DNA of 44,233 nucleotides. Origin: CAYSQW01 sp964433135. Its GTDB lineage: Bacteria; Acidobacteriota; Aminicenantia; Aminicenantales; Aminicenantaceae. Under the pieces are notes generated by a model, which did no database searches, was not told the origin of the DNA, and saw only the letters and a program-made list of their open reading frames with translations. Both the position numbers and the translations under genes were made by a program. Shown here piece by piece: positions 8,882 to 17,154 of this stretch (the first letter of the stretch is position 1; each line of letters begins with the position of its first letter). The stretch covers positions 1 through 44,233 of the forward strand of contig CAYSQW010000025.1 of assembly GCA_964433135.1 (NCBI GenBank). The letters run 5' to 3'.

Positions 8882-9565
8882 TCATGTTCTCCGAAGCCGC
8901 AAGCCGCCCGCGACAGCCAGTAAGACATGGATAAAAAGGATCAATCCTCCCAATTCCAGGGTTTCCTCCGCGTTGGCCATCATGGCATAGCGAAAATTAG
9001 ACGCACCCCCGGCTTCCACCCAGCGACCGGCGATCATCTCCATTCCGATCGAACCGGAAATAAACAAACCGGCCGAAGCCGCTGACAGGAGCCGAAGCCG
9101 CCCGGGCAGGGAGAGAAAAGGCCGCAGAAACAGAATCGCGGTTCCCAAGATCACCGCCATCCCGAGAATCACCCAGCTGAAATGCAGGTATCCCCCGGCG
9201 TGAAAAAAGTCTCGCAGGGGATCGACCGTCATCTCATGCAGCGCGGAGATTTCATCAACGGATAAGATCAGGAATACGACCGCCATGACTCTCCACCGCA
9301 ACGCCAGCGGGTCCATCCGCGCTCTGAGTTCCGTTCCGATCACCCACAGCAGTACGGCGCCCAGCAAAAAAAGGAACGCAGAAAACCACGTGGGGATGTT
9401 CATCTCCCGATCCAGATTGAAGAGCGGAACGAAACCATGCAGGTGACCGTCTCCCCAAAAGTACGTCGACACCTGGCCGATAATGCTGGCCAGGGTCATC
9501 ACTCCCATGGCGGCCGCCAGCCGGCGCACAAGCCGTTTGGGATGAATTTTGATACAAATATCCAA
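8882..9565 (-). CDS. polytopic membrane protein of unknown function
   Basis: 227 residues with about six hydrophobic spans (near 17-35, 58-78, 90-105, 128-150, 158-178 and 205-222). Polar patches inside or next to spans are noteworthy: FLILSVDEISALHEM around 95-110 and MMANAEETLELGG near 190-205, both acid-rich with a histidine. Such DE/HE motifs in membrane proteins can mark a metal or proton site, but I cannot name the family. The start is TTG at 9565 with AGGA about 7 nt upstream; an ATG at residue 20 is possible but would trim the first membrane segment. It lies about 100 bp upstream of the reductase gene on the same strand, so co-transcription is possible. Confidence 0.7.
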   Translation of the reverse strand: MDICIKIHPKRLVRRLAAAMGVMTLASIIGQVSTYFWGDGHLHGFVPLFNLDREMNIPTWFSAFLFLLGAVLLWVIGTELRARMDPLALRWRVMAVVFLILSVDEISALHEMTVDPLRDFFHAGGYLHFSWVILGMAVILGTAILFLRPFLSLPGRLRLLSAASAGLFISGSIGMEMIAGRWVEAGGASNFRYAMMANAEETLELGGLILFIHVLLAVAGGLRLRRT

Positions 9566-9696
9566 GAGGCGTCCTTTCCTTCGGAATCAGCGATCTGAAA
9601 CAACCGCTGTCAAGCTGACCATCATATCAGGCATGGAAGCCGGACCGAGGAAACATTTCCACCCAGACCGCCCGGCAGCGGGAATGATCCCAGGTA

Positions 9697-11787
9697 TCAA
9701 TTCTTTGATCTCAGTATGATCTTCCCCTGTTTTTCCAAATCATCGAAATACTCCCCGACCGACTCGACGTCGGGCCCTCCGAATTCCGCAGCAATGATCC
9801 GTGCGATCTCCAGAACACTGCGTTTGCCGTCGATAAAATCGGCCAGTTCGGCGGCGGCATGGCGCACGGTGTAAACCGGATGATCCCGGGATAGCTTGGG
9901 TCTCAGCCGGGATTCCATTCGTTCCAGCATCCCCTGAGCTTTGCGTTCGGGAACCAACCGGCCGAGCCGCGCTTCTTCGGGAGTCAGCTTCCGCGTCCGG
10001 GCCGGAATCCCCAACGCTTCGCAGCGGAGGCCGTATTCACGATCCAGCGCCGACAGAACCTCGTACTTTTCTTTCTCCAGATTCTCCACCGCCAATCGGA
10101 TCTTCTTTAAAACCATAGGATCTTTATCGGCCACGGCCTGGATGGTTTCCAGGTTCTCAATCTCATGAAGGAATGCCCCTTCCACCACCGCCGCCGACCA
10201 TTTGTATTCCGAAAAAATATCGTTTCCTCCCGCGACGGCCAAACGGTTAAACACCGAAGCCCGGATCTCCGCGATGCGGCGCCGGCCTTTTCCCGCTACC
10301 AACGCCACGAACTTCCCGGCATCGTCCGGCCCCGCCTGAGCGGCCGTGATCATGGAAGCGGCGGCGATGAACGCCACCCGTTTCAGCTGCGTGGGATCGG
10401 TCTTATCCGGGGTATCCATGCTGCTGTGATAAAAATCGTCCGGCCAACATTCGAAATAAACCGTGGGCACGCGCACGGCGCCGTTGCTGAACATCTGATG
10501 ATCGCTTCCGGTATCCAATCCCATGACATTGAGCAGGAAGGGGGTCGCGCTGCCGTGGGGCGAAGTGATCTCGAGGTTCAATCTCCCATACTCCTTCGCG
10601 AAAGCGTCGTTGTTCAGTTTGACGGTCAGTTCCGCGAACTCCTGTACGATATCGTTAAAAAAGGAAGGGATGGAATGAGGCGTCCGGCTGACGTTGAAAA
10701 GGGAACGGGTCTTATACAGATCCTCCCCCACCATGTCCATATTGATACCCGCCAATATCCTTCGGATCTCATCCGGATGCTTTTTGATATAGGCCCGGGT
10801 TCCGATGATTTCAGGAACCCAGAGGAAGCGGATGGTCCGCCGCAGCGGAGGAAGCTCGCCTCGGCGCATGAGTTCGAGGATGGTCCGTCCGGTTTCCAGG
10901 ATGCAGACCACGCCGCTGTTGTTGTCGTTCGCTCCCTGCTTGGATACTCCCTCGAAAAGATGCGCGATCAGCAGCAGCTCCTTTTGGTCGGGATCGGTCC
11001 CGGGTATCACGGCCGTAACGACCTCCAATTTGCCGGGATAGGTTTCGGTTTCGACCTCGGCGTGAACCTGGATCTTTTCCCCTCCATTCAATCTTCGAAC
11101 CAGCTCCAATCCCTTGGGGTGACGGATCATGAATCCGAACCCCTTGGTGCTTTTTTCCCCGCGGGAAACGGAACTCCAGCCGATCAGGTTGGGATACCGA
11201 TCCGGATACCGCGTGGAATACGTCACCGCGCCCGCGGCGCCGAAACGGTTGACCGCGTTGGCGTACAAGGAACGGATCCCCCCTTCCGATAAAACGACTT
11301 TGCCCGTAACATCGAGGTTTTGATAGCTGTCGGCATGGGTTCCCCGGGGAACATACACCAATTCGGCATGCAGGTCCGCGCCGGCCGACCCCCCGGCCAA
11401 AACAGCGGCCACCTCATCATGATCGGCGATCTTTTCCCGAAAGGGGCTGGTGACGGTCAAGCGTCCCTTGACCGCGTCCCACTGCGGCCGCGGGGAAGGG
11501 AATTTTTCCACATGCGCATCGGAAAATCCGTATTCACTGAGTTTTTCCAGCATGAACCGGGTTTCCCAATAATCTCCGGTATATTCCCTCTTGGGACGGT
11601 TGCGCTCGAAGGGAGCCAGCATCATTTCATTGTTAAGCGCGATATCTCCCGAGACTTCCGCAATGACGGCCCGAACGAGCTTATCCGGAAGCACGATCGT
11701 CGATTGGGCGGACGCCGACAGCGCGATAATAACAACGCCGAGACTGAACACGACGGCCTTGTGAATCCATTTTCGATATCGAACCAT
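9697..11787 (-). CDS. exported M28-family metallopeptidase with winged-helix-like C-terminus
   Basis: Secreted zinc aminopeptidase-type enzyme, 696 residues, signal peptide 10-28 ending SASAQ. Residues 100-250 contain a protease-associated-type insert (GKVVLSEGG, RFGAAGAVTY). The M28 catalytic set is visible: His276 (IAHLFE), Asp288 (GANDNNSG), Glu326 (WVPEIIGT), Asp351 (NMDMVGE) and His454 (FYHSSMDTPD). The last 70 residues (FIDGKRSVLEIARII to GKIIL) resemble a small winged-helix or PqqD-like module, as in some DUF4910-type peptidases. AGGAGG lies 6 nt before the ATG. A paralogue of equal length and layout lies at 27863-29953. A weak promoter (TTTACT, 17 bp, TAATCT on the minus strand, about 11840-11870) may serve it. 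Confidence 0.88.
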   Translation of the reverse strand: MVRYRKWIHKAVVFSLGVVIIALSASAQSTIVLPDKLVRAVIAEVSGDIALNNEMMLAPFERNRPKREYTGDYWETRFMLEKLSEYGFSDAHVEKFPSPRPQWDAVKGRLTVTSPFREKIADHDEVAAVLAGGSAGADLHAELVYVPRGTHADSYQNLDVTGKVVLSEGGIRSLYANAVNRFGAAGAVTYSTRYPDRYPNLIGWSSVSRGEKSTKGFGFMIRHPKGLELVRRLNGGEKIQVHAEVETETYPGKLEVVTAVIPGTDPDQKELLLIAHLFEGVSKQGANDNNSGVVCILETGRTILELMRRGELPPLRRTIRFLWVPEIIGTRAYIKKHPDEIRRILAGINMDMVGEDLYKTRSLFNVSRTPHSIPSFFNDIVQEFAELTVKLNNDAFAKEYGRLNLEITSPHGSATPFLLNVMGLDTGSDHQMFSNGAVRVPTVYFECWPDDFYHSSMDTPDKTDPTQLKRVAFIAAASMITAAQAGPDDAGKFVALVAGKGRRRIAEIRASVFNRLAVAGGNDIFSEYKWSAAVVEGAFLHEIENLETIQAVADKDPMVLKKIRLAVENLEKEKYEVLSALDREYGLRCEALGIPARTRKLTPEEARLGRLVPERKAQGMLERMESRLRPKLSRDHPVYTVRHAAAELADFIDGKRSVLEIARIIAAEFGGPDVESVGEYFDDLEKQGKIILRSKN

Positions 11788-11965
11788 AAAATCCTCCTCA
11801 ACCGTTGTCCTTAACCATCAAACCCTTTTGTAAGATAAGACGTAAAGATAGATTAAAAAGGTTCACTTTAAAAGTAAAGCACAATCCGTCTCTTGATCTT
11901 TCCGGCGATTTCGGAAATTATTTATAAACCGTTTTCCCCTTCTCTACACCTCCTCGATTTTGCTG

Positions 11966-11995
11966 TTTACGGACCGCTGATTTTACTGGTATACT
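11966..11995 (+). promoter_or_regulatory. sigma-70 extended -10 promoter giving a near-leaderless transcript
   Basis: TTTACG (11966-11971), 18-bp spacer, TGG plus TATACT (11990-11995). The expected start at 12002-12004 is within three bases of the ATG at 12005; there is no Shine-Dalgarno sequence. Confidence 0.55.
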
Positions 11996-12004
11996 GAACC
12001 CGCC

Positions 12005-13396
12005 ATGAAAAAATCAACCGCCTTTGGAATATTGTTCTGTCTGATGCTGACGGGGCCGATCCTCACGAAAGCCCAGGAAACGGAGACGGAAAAAGCCGTA
12101 AGCCGCACCGATAAAAAACAGGAAAAGATCAAGGAAGGCTGGAGTTTCGGAGCCCTTCCCGCCGTTTCCTATGATGCGGATCTCGGGTTCAATTACGGCG
12201 CCATCGTTAATCTTTATGACTACGGCGACGGGACGATCTACCCCAACTACCGCCATTCCATCTATTTTGAGGTTTCCCGCTGGACCAAGGGATCGGGCGT
12301 CAATCGGCTCTACTACGATTCACGCTTCCTGATCCCCGGCATCCGGGTGACATCGGACCTGAGCTACTTGACCGAAACAGCCATGGACTTCTACGGATTC
12401 AACGGGTATCGTTCGGCCTACAACGCCGGTTGGGAAGACGATGAAAGCGAGGATTATCTCTCCCGTGTATTCTACAACCATGACCGCCGCATGTTCCGGT
12501 TCAAGATCGATCTGCAGGGCCGACTGCTGACGGAGCGTCTGAACTGGATAGCGGGAATCGGTCTCTACGATTTCGGCATCGGCCCCGTGGACATCGCAAA
12601 AATCAATGAGGGAAAGGATGAAGAGGAACGGCTCCCGGATATCCCGGGACTCTACGATCGTTATGTCGGATGGGGGATCATCCCCGCCCGGGAAAGCGAT
12701 GGGGGATTCCTCAGTGTCCTCAAGCTGGGATTGATCTACGACAGCCGCGACAACGAGCCCAACCCCATGTCCGGGATCTGGACCGAGGCGGTCCTCACCA
12801 GCGCCCCCACCTTTTTAGGGAGCGAACAGGCATATACGCGCCTGACCTTCACTCACCGGCAGTATTTCACCTTGATCCCCCGCGACCTCTCCCTGGCATG
12901 CCGGGTGGGGTATCAGGGAACGGTGGCGGGCCGCTGCCCCTTTTATATGCTTCCCATGATGACCACGTCCGTACTCACTGGCGCCACCATCGAAGGTTTA
13001 GGAGGAGCCAAGTCCCTGCGGGGCATTCTGCGCAACCGCATCATCGGGGACGCTTTCGTATACGGCAATTTCGAGCTGCGCTGGAAGTTTTATCGAACGG
13101 TTCTCTTGAATCAGAACATCTATGTCGCCCTCAATGTTTTCACCGACGTCGGGAAAACCGTCAAGGCGATCTCCTTCGATCGGGAAGCGGCCGCCGCAGC
13201 GGCTTCGGCCGAGGATCCGTCATTCCGGATGGAAGATTACTTCCCCGGCGGCGGCGACGCCTTCCACCTCGCCTACGGCGCCGGAATCCGGATCGCCTTG
13301 AATGAAAATTTCATCCTGGCACTCGATTACGGATTCGCCAAGGACAGGCGCGACGGACGTCAGGGAATGTATATGGGATTGAATTACTTGTTTTGA
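12005..13396 (+). CDS. BamA/TamA-family outer-membrane beta-barrel without POTRA domains
   Basis: 463 residues with a signal peptide (hydrophobic 7-23) and a barrel-like alternation of short beta-strands. GGAKSLRGILRNRIIGD followed by YGNFELRWKF (about 337-365) is the conserved RGY-type L6 loop region and following strand of the Omp85/surface-antigen family. The chain ends MYMGLNYLF with a terminal Phe, the usual barrel-assembly signal. There is no POTRA region: the barrel begins soon after a short charged linker, unlike BamA (about 800 residues). Such short members are found in many phyla, and their role (substrate export, lipid or phospholipase-linked) is undefined. Its start shows no Shine-Dalgarno. 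It converges with the DUF819 gene, with 9 bp between them. Confidence 0.82.
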   Translation: MKKSTAFGILFCLMLTGPILTKAQETETEKAVSRTDKKQEKIKEGWSFGALPAVSYDADLGFNYGAIVNLYDYGDGTIYPNYRHSIYFEVSRWTKGSGVNRLYYDSRFLIPGIRVTSDLSYLTETAMDFYGFNGYRSAYNAGWEDDESEDYLSRVFYNHDRRMFRFKIDLQGRLLTERLNWIAGIGLYDFGIGPVDIAKINEGKDEEERLPDIPGLYDRYVGWGIIPARESDGGFLSVLKLGLIYDSRDNEPNPMSGIWTEAVLTSAPTFLGSEQAYTRLTFTHRQYFTLIPRDLSLACRVGYQGTVAGRCPFYMLPMMTTSVLTGATIEGLGGAKSLRGILRNRIIGDAFVYGNFELRWKFYRTVLLNQNIYVALNVFTDVGKTVKAISFDREAAAAAASAEDPSFRMEDYFPGGGDAFHLAYGAGIRIALNENFILALDYGFAKDRRDGRQGMYMGLNYLF

Positions 13397-13405
13397 TCCC
13401 TCGGC

Positions 13406-14551
13406 TTAAAGCATCTTGAGCAGATAGGCGATGGTCACGCCCAGGTAATTTCCGACGGCGTACCCGATGATCCCCACCGTCAATCCCGAAACAATCACCT
13501 CTCGATTCTTGATGGCCGCGGCCACCACCGGTACGAACGGGGGGGAACAGATCAGGGCGGCGGAAGTGACCATCACCGTATCCGCGTCCACCCGAAACAG
13601 CTTGGAGAGCAGAACATGCAGCAGCAGAGAACCGAAGATGACCAGGGCCACGTACTGAAAAAGGTGAGGAGTCATCCCTTTGAAACGCGAGGCGTCCGCC
13701 ATCGAAGCGACGGCGATGCAAAAGATGAGGATGAAATACATCCCCAACTCGAAGGTCTTTTCAATGCGGTTCATGGCCGGCCAGAAAGATCCCAGGATCC
13801 CTAAAGTGGTGATGCCCAGGATCACCACCAGCATCGAAATCCCGCCCGTGAGAAGCAGGCTTAAGCCGACCGCGGCGATCACGATCAGGATTGAAGCCCC
13901 CAGGGCTTTGGCAAGCGGCCGGTAAAGTTTCCTTTTCAGCATCCCCGCATAGGGATTATCTTCCATCCGGGCGGCTTCCTCGGCGGCTTGAGCGTTTTCA
14001 TGATGAAATTTCGGTAGAAATTTATGGAATACTTTCTGGCCCACCGTGATCAGAAAGAAAAGGTAGACCGTCGAAACGACGATATCGTAGGTGTTGACGA
14101 TGATGAAGGTTTCAGGGGGGACTTTCAATGCGGTTTGGATCGCGGCCAGGTTAGGCGTACCGCCGGAGTATACCCCGACCAACATGCCGCCGATCTTCCA
14201 TATATTCGGCAGATCCGAACGGAACATCAGGTATCCCAGAGCTACGGTGACGATCACACCCACCAGCCCGAAAGCCATGGATAGCATGGTCTTACCCGCA
14301 ACGATCGACCACCTGCGGATATTGACGGAATACAGCAGCAGCGGCAGAGCCAGCGGAACGGCGGCCGAAGTAATGATTTCCTGCACTTTCTCGCTGCCGG
14401 CCGGCAGAATGCCCAGATTTCCCAGCACCAGCCCCACGGCGTAGGCGATCAGAACCGCCCCCAGCTTATTGACGAATTTGTAGCGGTGGCAAAGGTGAAG
14501 GATTCCGAGCGGGGTGAAAACGTAAAATAAAGCCAATAAGATTAAGGCCAT
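13406..14551 (-). CDS. DUF819-family membrane transporter-like protein
   Basis: A 381-residue polytopic protein with about ten transmembrane spans. The segment VYSGGTPNLAAIQTAL (near 140-155) followed by VNTYDIVVSTVY matches the DUF819 family (Pfam PF05684), whose fold resembles cation:substrate symporters; substrates are not established. A longer frame starts at 14578, but I chose the ATG at 14551 because AAGGA lies about 8 nt upstream and the first membrane helix begins immediately (MALILLALFYVFTPLGI). A central hydrophilic loop with HHENAQAAEEAARMED separates two halves that both contain a Gly-rich motif, suggesting an internal repeat. It is monocistronic, convergent with the barrel gene and divergent from the DPP IV gene. 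Confidence 0.85.
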   Translation of the reverse strand: MALILLALFYVFTPLGILHLCHRYKFVNKLGAVLIAYAVGLVLGNLGILPAGSEKVQEIITSAAVPLALPLLLYSVNIRRWSIVAGKTMLSMAFGLVGVIVTVALGYLMFRSDLPNIWKIGGMLVGVYSGGTPNLAAIQTALKVPPETFIIVNTYDIVVSTVYLFFLITVGQKVFHKFLPKFHHENAQAAEEAARMEDNPYAGMLKRKLYRPLAKALGASILIVIAAVGLSLLLTGGISMLVVILGITTLGILGSFWPAMNRIEKTFELGMYFILIFCIAVASMADASRFKGMTPHLFQYVALVIFGSLLLHVLLSKLFRVDADTVMVTSAALICSPPFVPVVAAAIKNREVIVSGLTVGIIGYAVGNYLGVTIAYLLKML

Positions 14552-14588
14552 GGGTCGCATCCTTAACCGGGATCTCATCCCGGAAGCG

Positions 14589-14616
14589 GATATACCTTAT
14601 TGAAAATTCTTGTAAA
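14589..14616 (-). promoter_or_regulatory. sigma-70 promoter of the DUF819 gene
   Basis: On the minus strand TTTACA (14616-14611), 16-bp spacer and TATATC (14594-14589). The predicted start near 14582 is about 30 nt before the chosen ATG at 14551. Confidence 0.45.
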
Positions 14617-14682
14617 AAGCAACCGGTTCCTTATTGATCGTGAATCCCGCACCCCCCGCTCCCCTTCGGCCGCCGGTTTTAT

Positions 14683-14712
14683 TTGACCATTGTTTTATCT
14701 CTATGATATAAG
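14683..14712 (+). promoter_or_regulatory. sigma-70 promoter of the DPP IV gene
   Basis: TTGACC (14683-14688), 18-bp spacer, TGA plus TATAAG (14707-14712). It is divergent to the DUF819 promoter about 70 bp away. The leader is about 58 nt. Confidence 0.5.
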
Positions 14713-14776
14713 CATTATCTTCCATCAGGGGTAATGGATATCATGAACACACGGATTTCATCCGAAGGAGGAACCC

Positions 14777-16978
14777 ATGCAAAAACACACCCGGTTGTGT
14801 TATCTTACGCTGATTGTAATATTTATATCGGTTTGTCCGGCGCCGCGGGCAAACGCTCAGATCAGAGGAAAAGCTCTCTACGAGAAACTCGTCAAGGAAC
14901 AGCGTTCTCTGATCAAATTCGACGGCATGCGCTCTGTCGAATGGACCCCGGACGGCCTCGCCTATTTTATTTCCAAGGACGGCTCGTTTGTAAAGATCGA
15001 TGCCGAGACCGGACAAGAAAATCCGCTGTTCAACGATGCACGGTTGATCGACGCCTTCAACACCCTGACCGGAGATAAAACGGACAAGCTTCCCTTTCGA
15101 CGGTTCCGCTTCCTGGAAAACGGGAAAAAGATCCATTTTTCGGTCGGCGCACGCGCATTCATCTACGAACGCGAATCCGGACGGATGATCTCCTATAATC
15201 CCGAGCCTGAGATCCCCGGAGTGAGGGGCCGGATGTATGGGGAAGTCCTTTCCCCGGATCTGAATTATCGGGCTTATACCCGAGACTACAACCTCTACGT
15301 TAAAACACTTAAGGGCAAGGAAACTCAGCTGACAACCGGCGGCCACAAGGATCTTCGTAAAGGCTTTCCCGATTGGGTCTACCCCGAAGAACTGGCCCAG
15401 TACGATGTGTTCTGGTGGTCTCCGGACTCGACCCGGATCGCCTACATGCAGTTCGACGAATACCCGGTCCGCAAGTACCCCATCGTCCATGACGTCTCCC
15501 CCTCACCCCGACTTGAGATGCAGAGCTACCCCAAATCGGGAGCCAACAATCCCATCATCACTTTTTTCATCGTTGACGTTAAGACTAAAAAGACCGTCCG
15601 GATCGAATCCGGCATGGAAAACAATATCTATCTGCTGCGCGGGAAGTGGACGCCCGACGGAAAGCTTTTCACCTACCAGCGCCTCAATCGCCTGCAGAAC
15701 CGACTTGAACTTTTCGCCGCCGACCCCGTAACCGGAAAAACCCGGCGTATCCTCTCCGATGAAGATCCCTGTTACGTGGAAGCGGACTTCGATCTTCATT
15801 TTCTCAGCGACAACCGGCATTTCCTCTGGACGTCGGAGCGCAGCGGGTGGAACGAGATCTATCTCTACGACATGGACGGCAGGCAGGTCAGACAGATCAC
15901 CGACGCCAAACTTCCGATCGATTCGATCCTGGCCGTGGATGAAGACGGCGGATGGATATTTTTCTCCGGAGCCGAATCCCGTGGTTTGGAGACTCACGCC
16001 TACCGAGTCAAACTGGACGGAAGCGGATTTTCCCGGCTGACCAAGGCGGCCGGAACCCACCGGACCGCTTTTTCCCCCAATGGGAAATACTTCACCGATC
16101 TCTTCACATCCTTCGACACCCCCACGACCGTCACGCTGCATCGGGGAGACGGGAAACTCATCCGGAAGTTGGGAGAATCAGAGATAAGCCAAGAGTTTCT
16201 GGACCTGGATTTGATCGCGCCCGAACACTTCATCTTCAAATCCGCCGACGGAAAATATGACCTGGACGGCGTTATCTACAAACCCGCGCATTTCGAGCGG
16301 GGCGACCGATATCCCCTGATCATGTCCGTATACGGAGGACCCGGCGCCAAACGGGTATTCAACCGCTACCTCGGCACCGACGGCAATCAGGCCCTGGCCC
16401 AATTGGGATTCATCGTCGCGTCCATTGATCATCGGGGCATTTCCCGCCGAGGGAAAGCCTTCCAGAACCTGATGTACATGAACCTGGGGCGGATCGAGTT
16501 GGAGGATCATGTGGCGGCGGCCGAATTTTTGGGAGCCAAACCCTTCGTCAACGCCGACCGCGTGGGAATTTTCGGGCACTCTTATGGAGGATACATGACC
16601 TGCATCGCGATGCTCAAGGCTCCCGACGTCTTTCACGTGGGCGTAGCCGGAGCACCGGTCACCGACTGGCGCAACTACGACAGCATCTACACCGAACGCT
16701 ACATGCGCCGGCCGCAGGACAATCCCGAAGGCTACCGCTTGGGCTCGTGCATGACCTACGCCAAAGACCTTAAAGGACGTCTGGCGATCCACCACGGCGC
16801 GGTAGACGACAACGTACATCCCGGCAATACCATCCAGTTGGTCCAGGAGCTGTTGAAGCACAATAAAGATTTCGATCTGATGATCTACCCCGAACAGCAG
16901 CACGGCATCCGTTTCCGGAGATATCGTGAAGCCCGCGTGGAATTTTTCATCGAACATTTAAAACCTGAAATCAAATAA
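14777..16978 (+). CDS. exported dipeptidyl-peptidase IV (S9 family serine peptidase)
   Basis: Removes Xaa-Pro or Xaa-Ala dipeptides from peptide N-termini, here in the periplasm (signal peptide 1-28 ending RANAQ). Residues 35-480 form the beta-propeller domain; WVYPEELAQ carries the Glu204-Glu205 pair that in DPP IV binds the substrate amino terminus. The catalytic hydrolase domain follows with GHSYGGY (Ser602), GAVDDNVH (Asp677) and EQQHGIRF (His709). The length of 733 fits the family (about 700-770). GAAGGAGG lies before the ATG. The Glu pair makes DPP IV specificity more likely than acylaminoacyl-peptidase or oligopeptidase B. It probably works with the exported aminopeptidase P at 23267-24607. 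Confidence 0.92.
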   Translation: MQKHTRLCYLTLIVIFISVCPAPRANAQIRGKALYEKLVKEQRSLIKFDGMRSVEWTPDGLAYFISKDGSFVKIDAETGQENPLFNDARLIDAFNTLTGDKTDKLPFRRFRFLENGKKIHFSVGARAFIYERESGRMISYNPEPEIPGVRGRMYGEVLSPDLNYRAYTRDYNLYVKTLKGKETQLTTGGHKDLRKGFPDWVYPEELAQYDVFWWSPDSTRIAYMQFDEYPVRKYPIVHDVSPSPRLEMQSYPKSGANNPIITFFIVDVKTKKTVRIESGMENNIYLLRGKWTPDGKLFTYQRLNRLQNRLELFAADPVTGKTRRILSDEDPCYVEADFDLHFLSDNRHFLWTSERSGWNEIYLYDMDGRQVRQITDAKLPIDSILAVDEDGGWIFFSGAESRGLETHAYRVKLDGSGFSRLTKAAGTHRTAFSPNGKYFTDLFTSFDTPTTVTLHRGDGKLIRKLGESEISQEFLDLDLIAPEHFIFKSADGKYDLDGVIYKPAHFERGDRYPLIMSVYGGPGAKRVFNRYLGTDGNQALAQLGFIVASIDHRGISRRGKAFQNLMYMNLGRIELEDHVAAAEFLGAKPFVNADRVGIFGHSYGGYMTCIAMLKAPDVFHVGVAGAPVTDWRNYDSIYTERYMRRPQDNPEGYRLGSCMTYAKDLKGRLAIHHGAVDDNVHPGNTIQLVQELLKHNKDFDLMIYPEQQHGIRFRRYREARVEFFIEHLKPEIK

Positions 16979-17046
16979 TCGACTTGCCGCTTAACTCGGG
17001 GATGGACTTCTCAATAAGGAGGACATCTCGTTTCTAATGAGGGTTC

Positions 17047-17070
17047 GGGAGTCCTCCCCGCTCTTTTTCT
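17047..17070 (+). terminator. weak intrinsic terminator after DPP IV
   Basis: GGGA-GTCC-TCCC type hairpin followed by CTCTTTTTCT, 70 bp after the DPP IV stop. The stem is only four to five pairs, so this is tentative. Confidence 0.3.
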
Positions 17071-17099
17071 AAAAAAATATTTTTTTTGTGCAACAAAAC

Positions 17100-17108
17100 T
17101 GGTATAAT
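17100..17108 (+). promoter_or_regulatory. extended -10 promoter element of the sigma-70 gene
   Basis: TGGTATAAT, a perfect extended -10, lies 47 bp before the first start codon; the -35 position is only a T-run. The predicted start is near 17115. Confidence 0.5.
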
Positions 17109-17154
17109 CAGCGTTCTAATAATCTTATAGGTTAACTCGGAATAAATTTAAGGG

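Noticed and set aside
10165..11292. 375-residue open frame antisense to the first M28 peptidase
   Set aside because: The M28 frame has a full catalytic set and signal peptide; the opposite frame has neither domain nor start signal.
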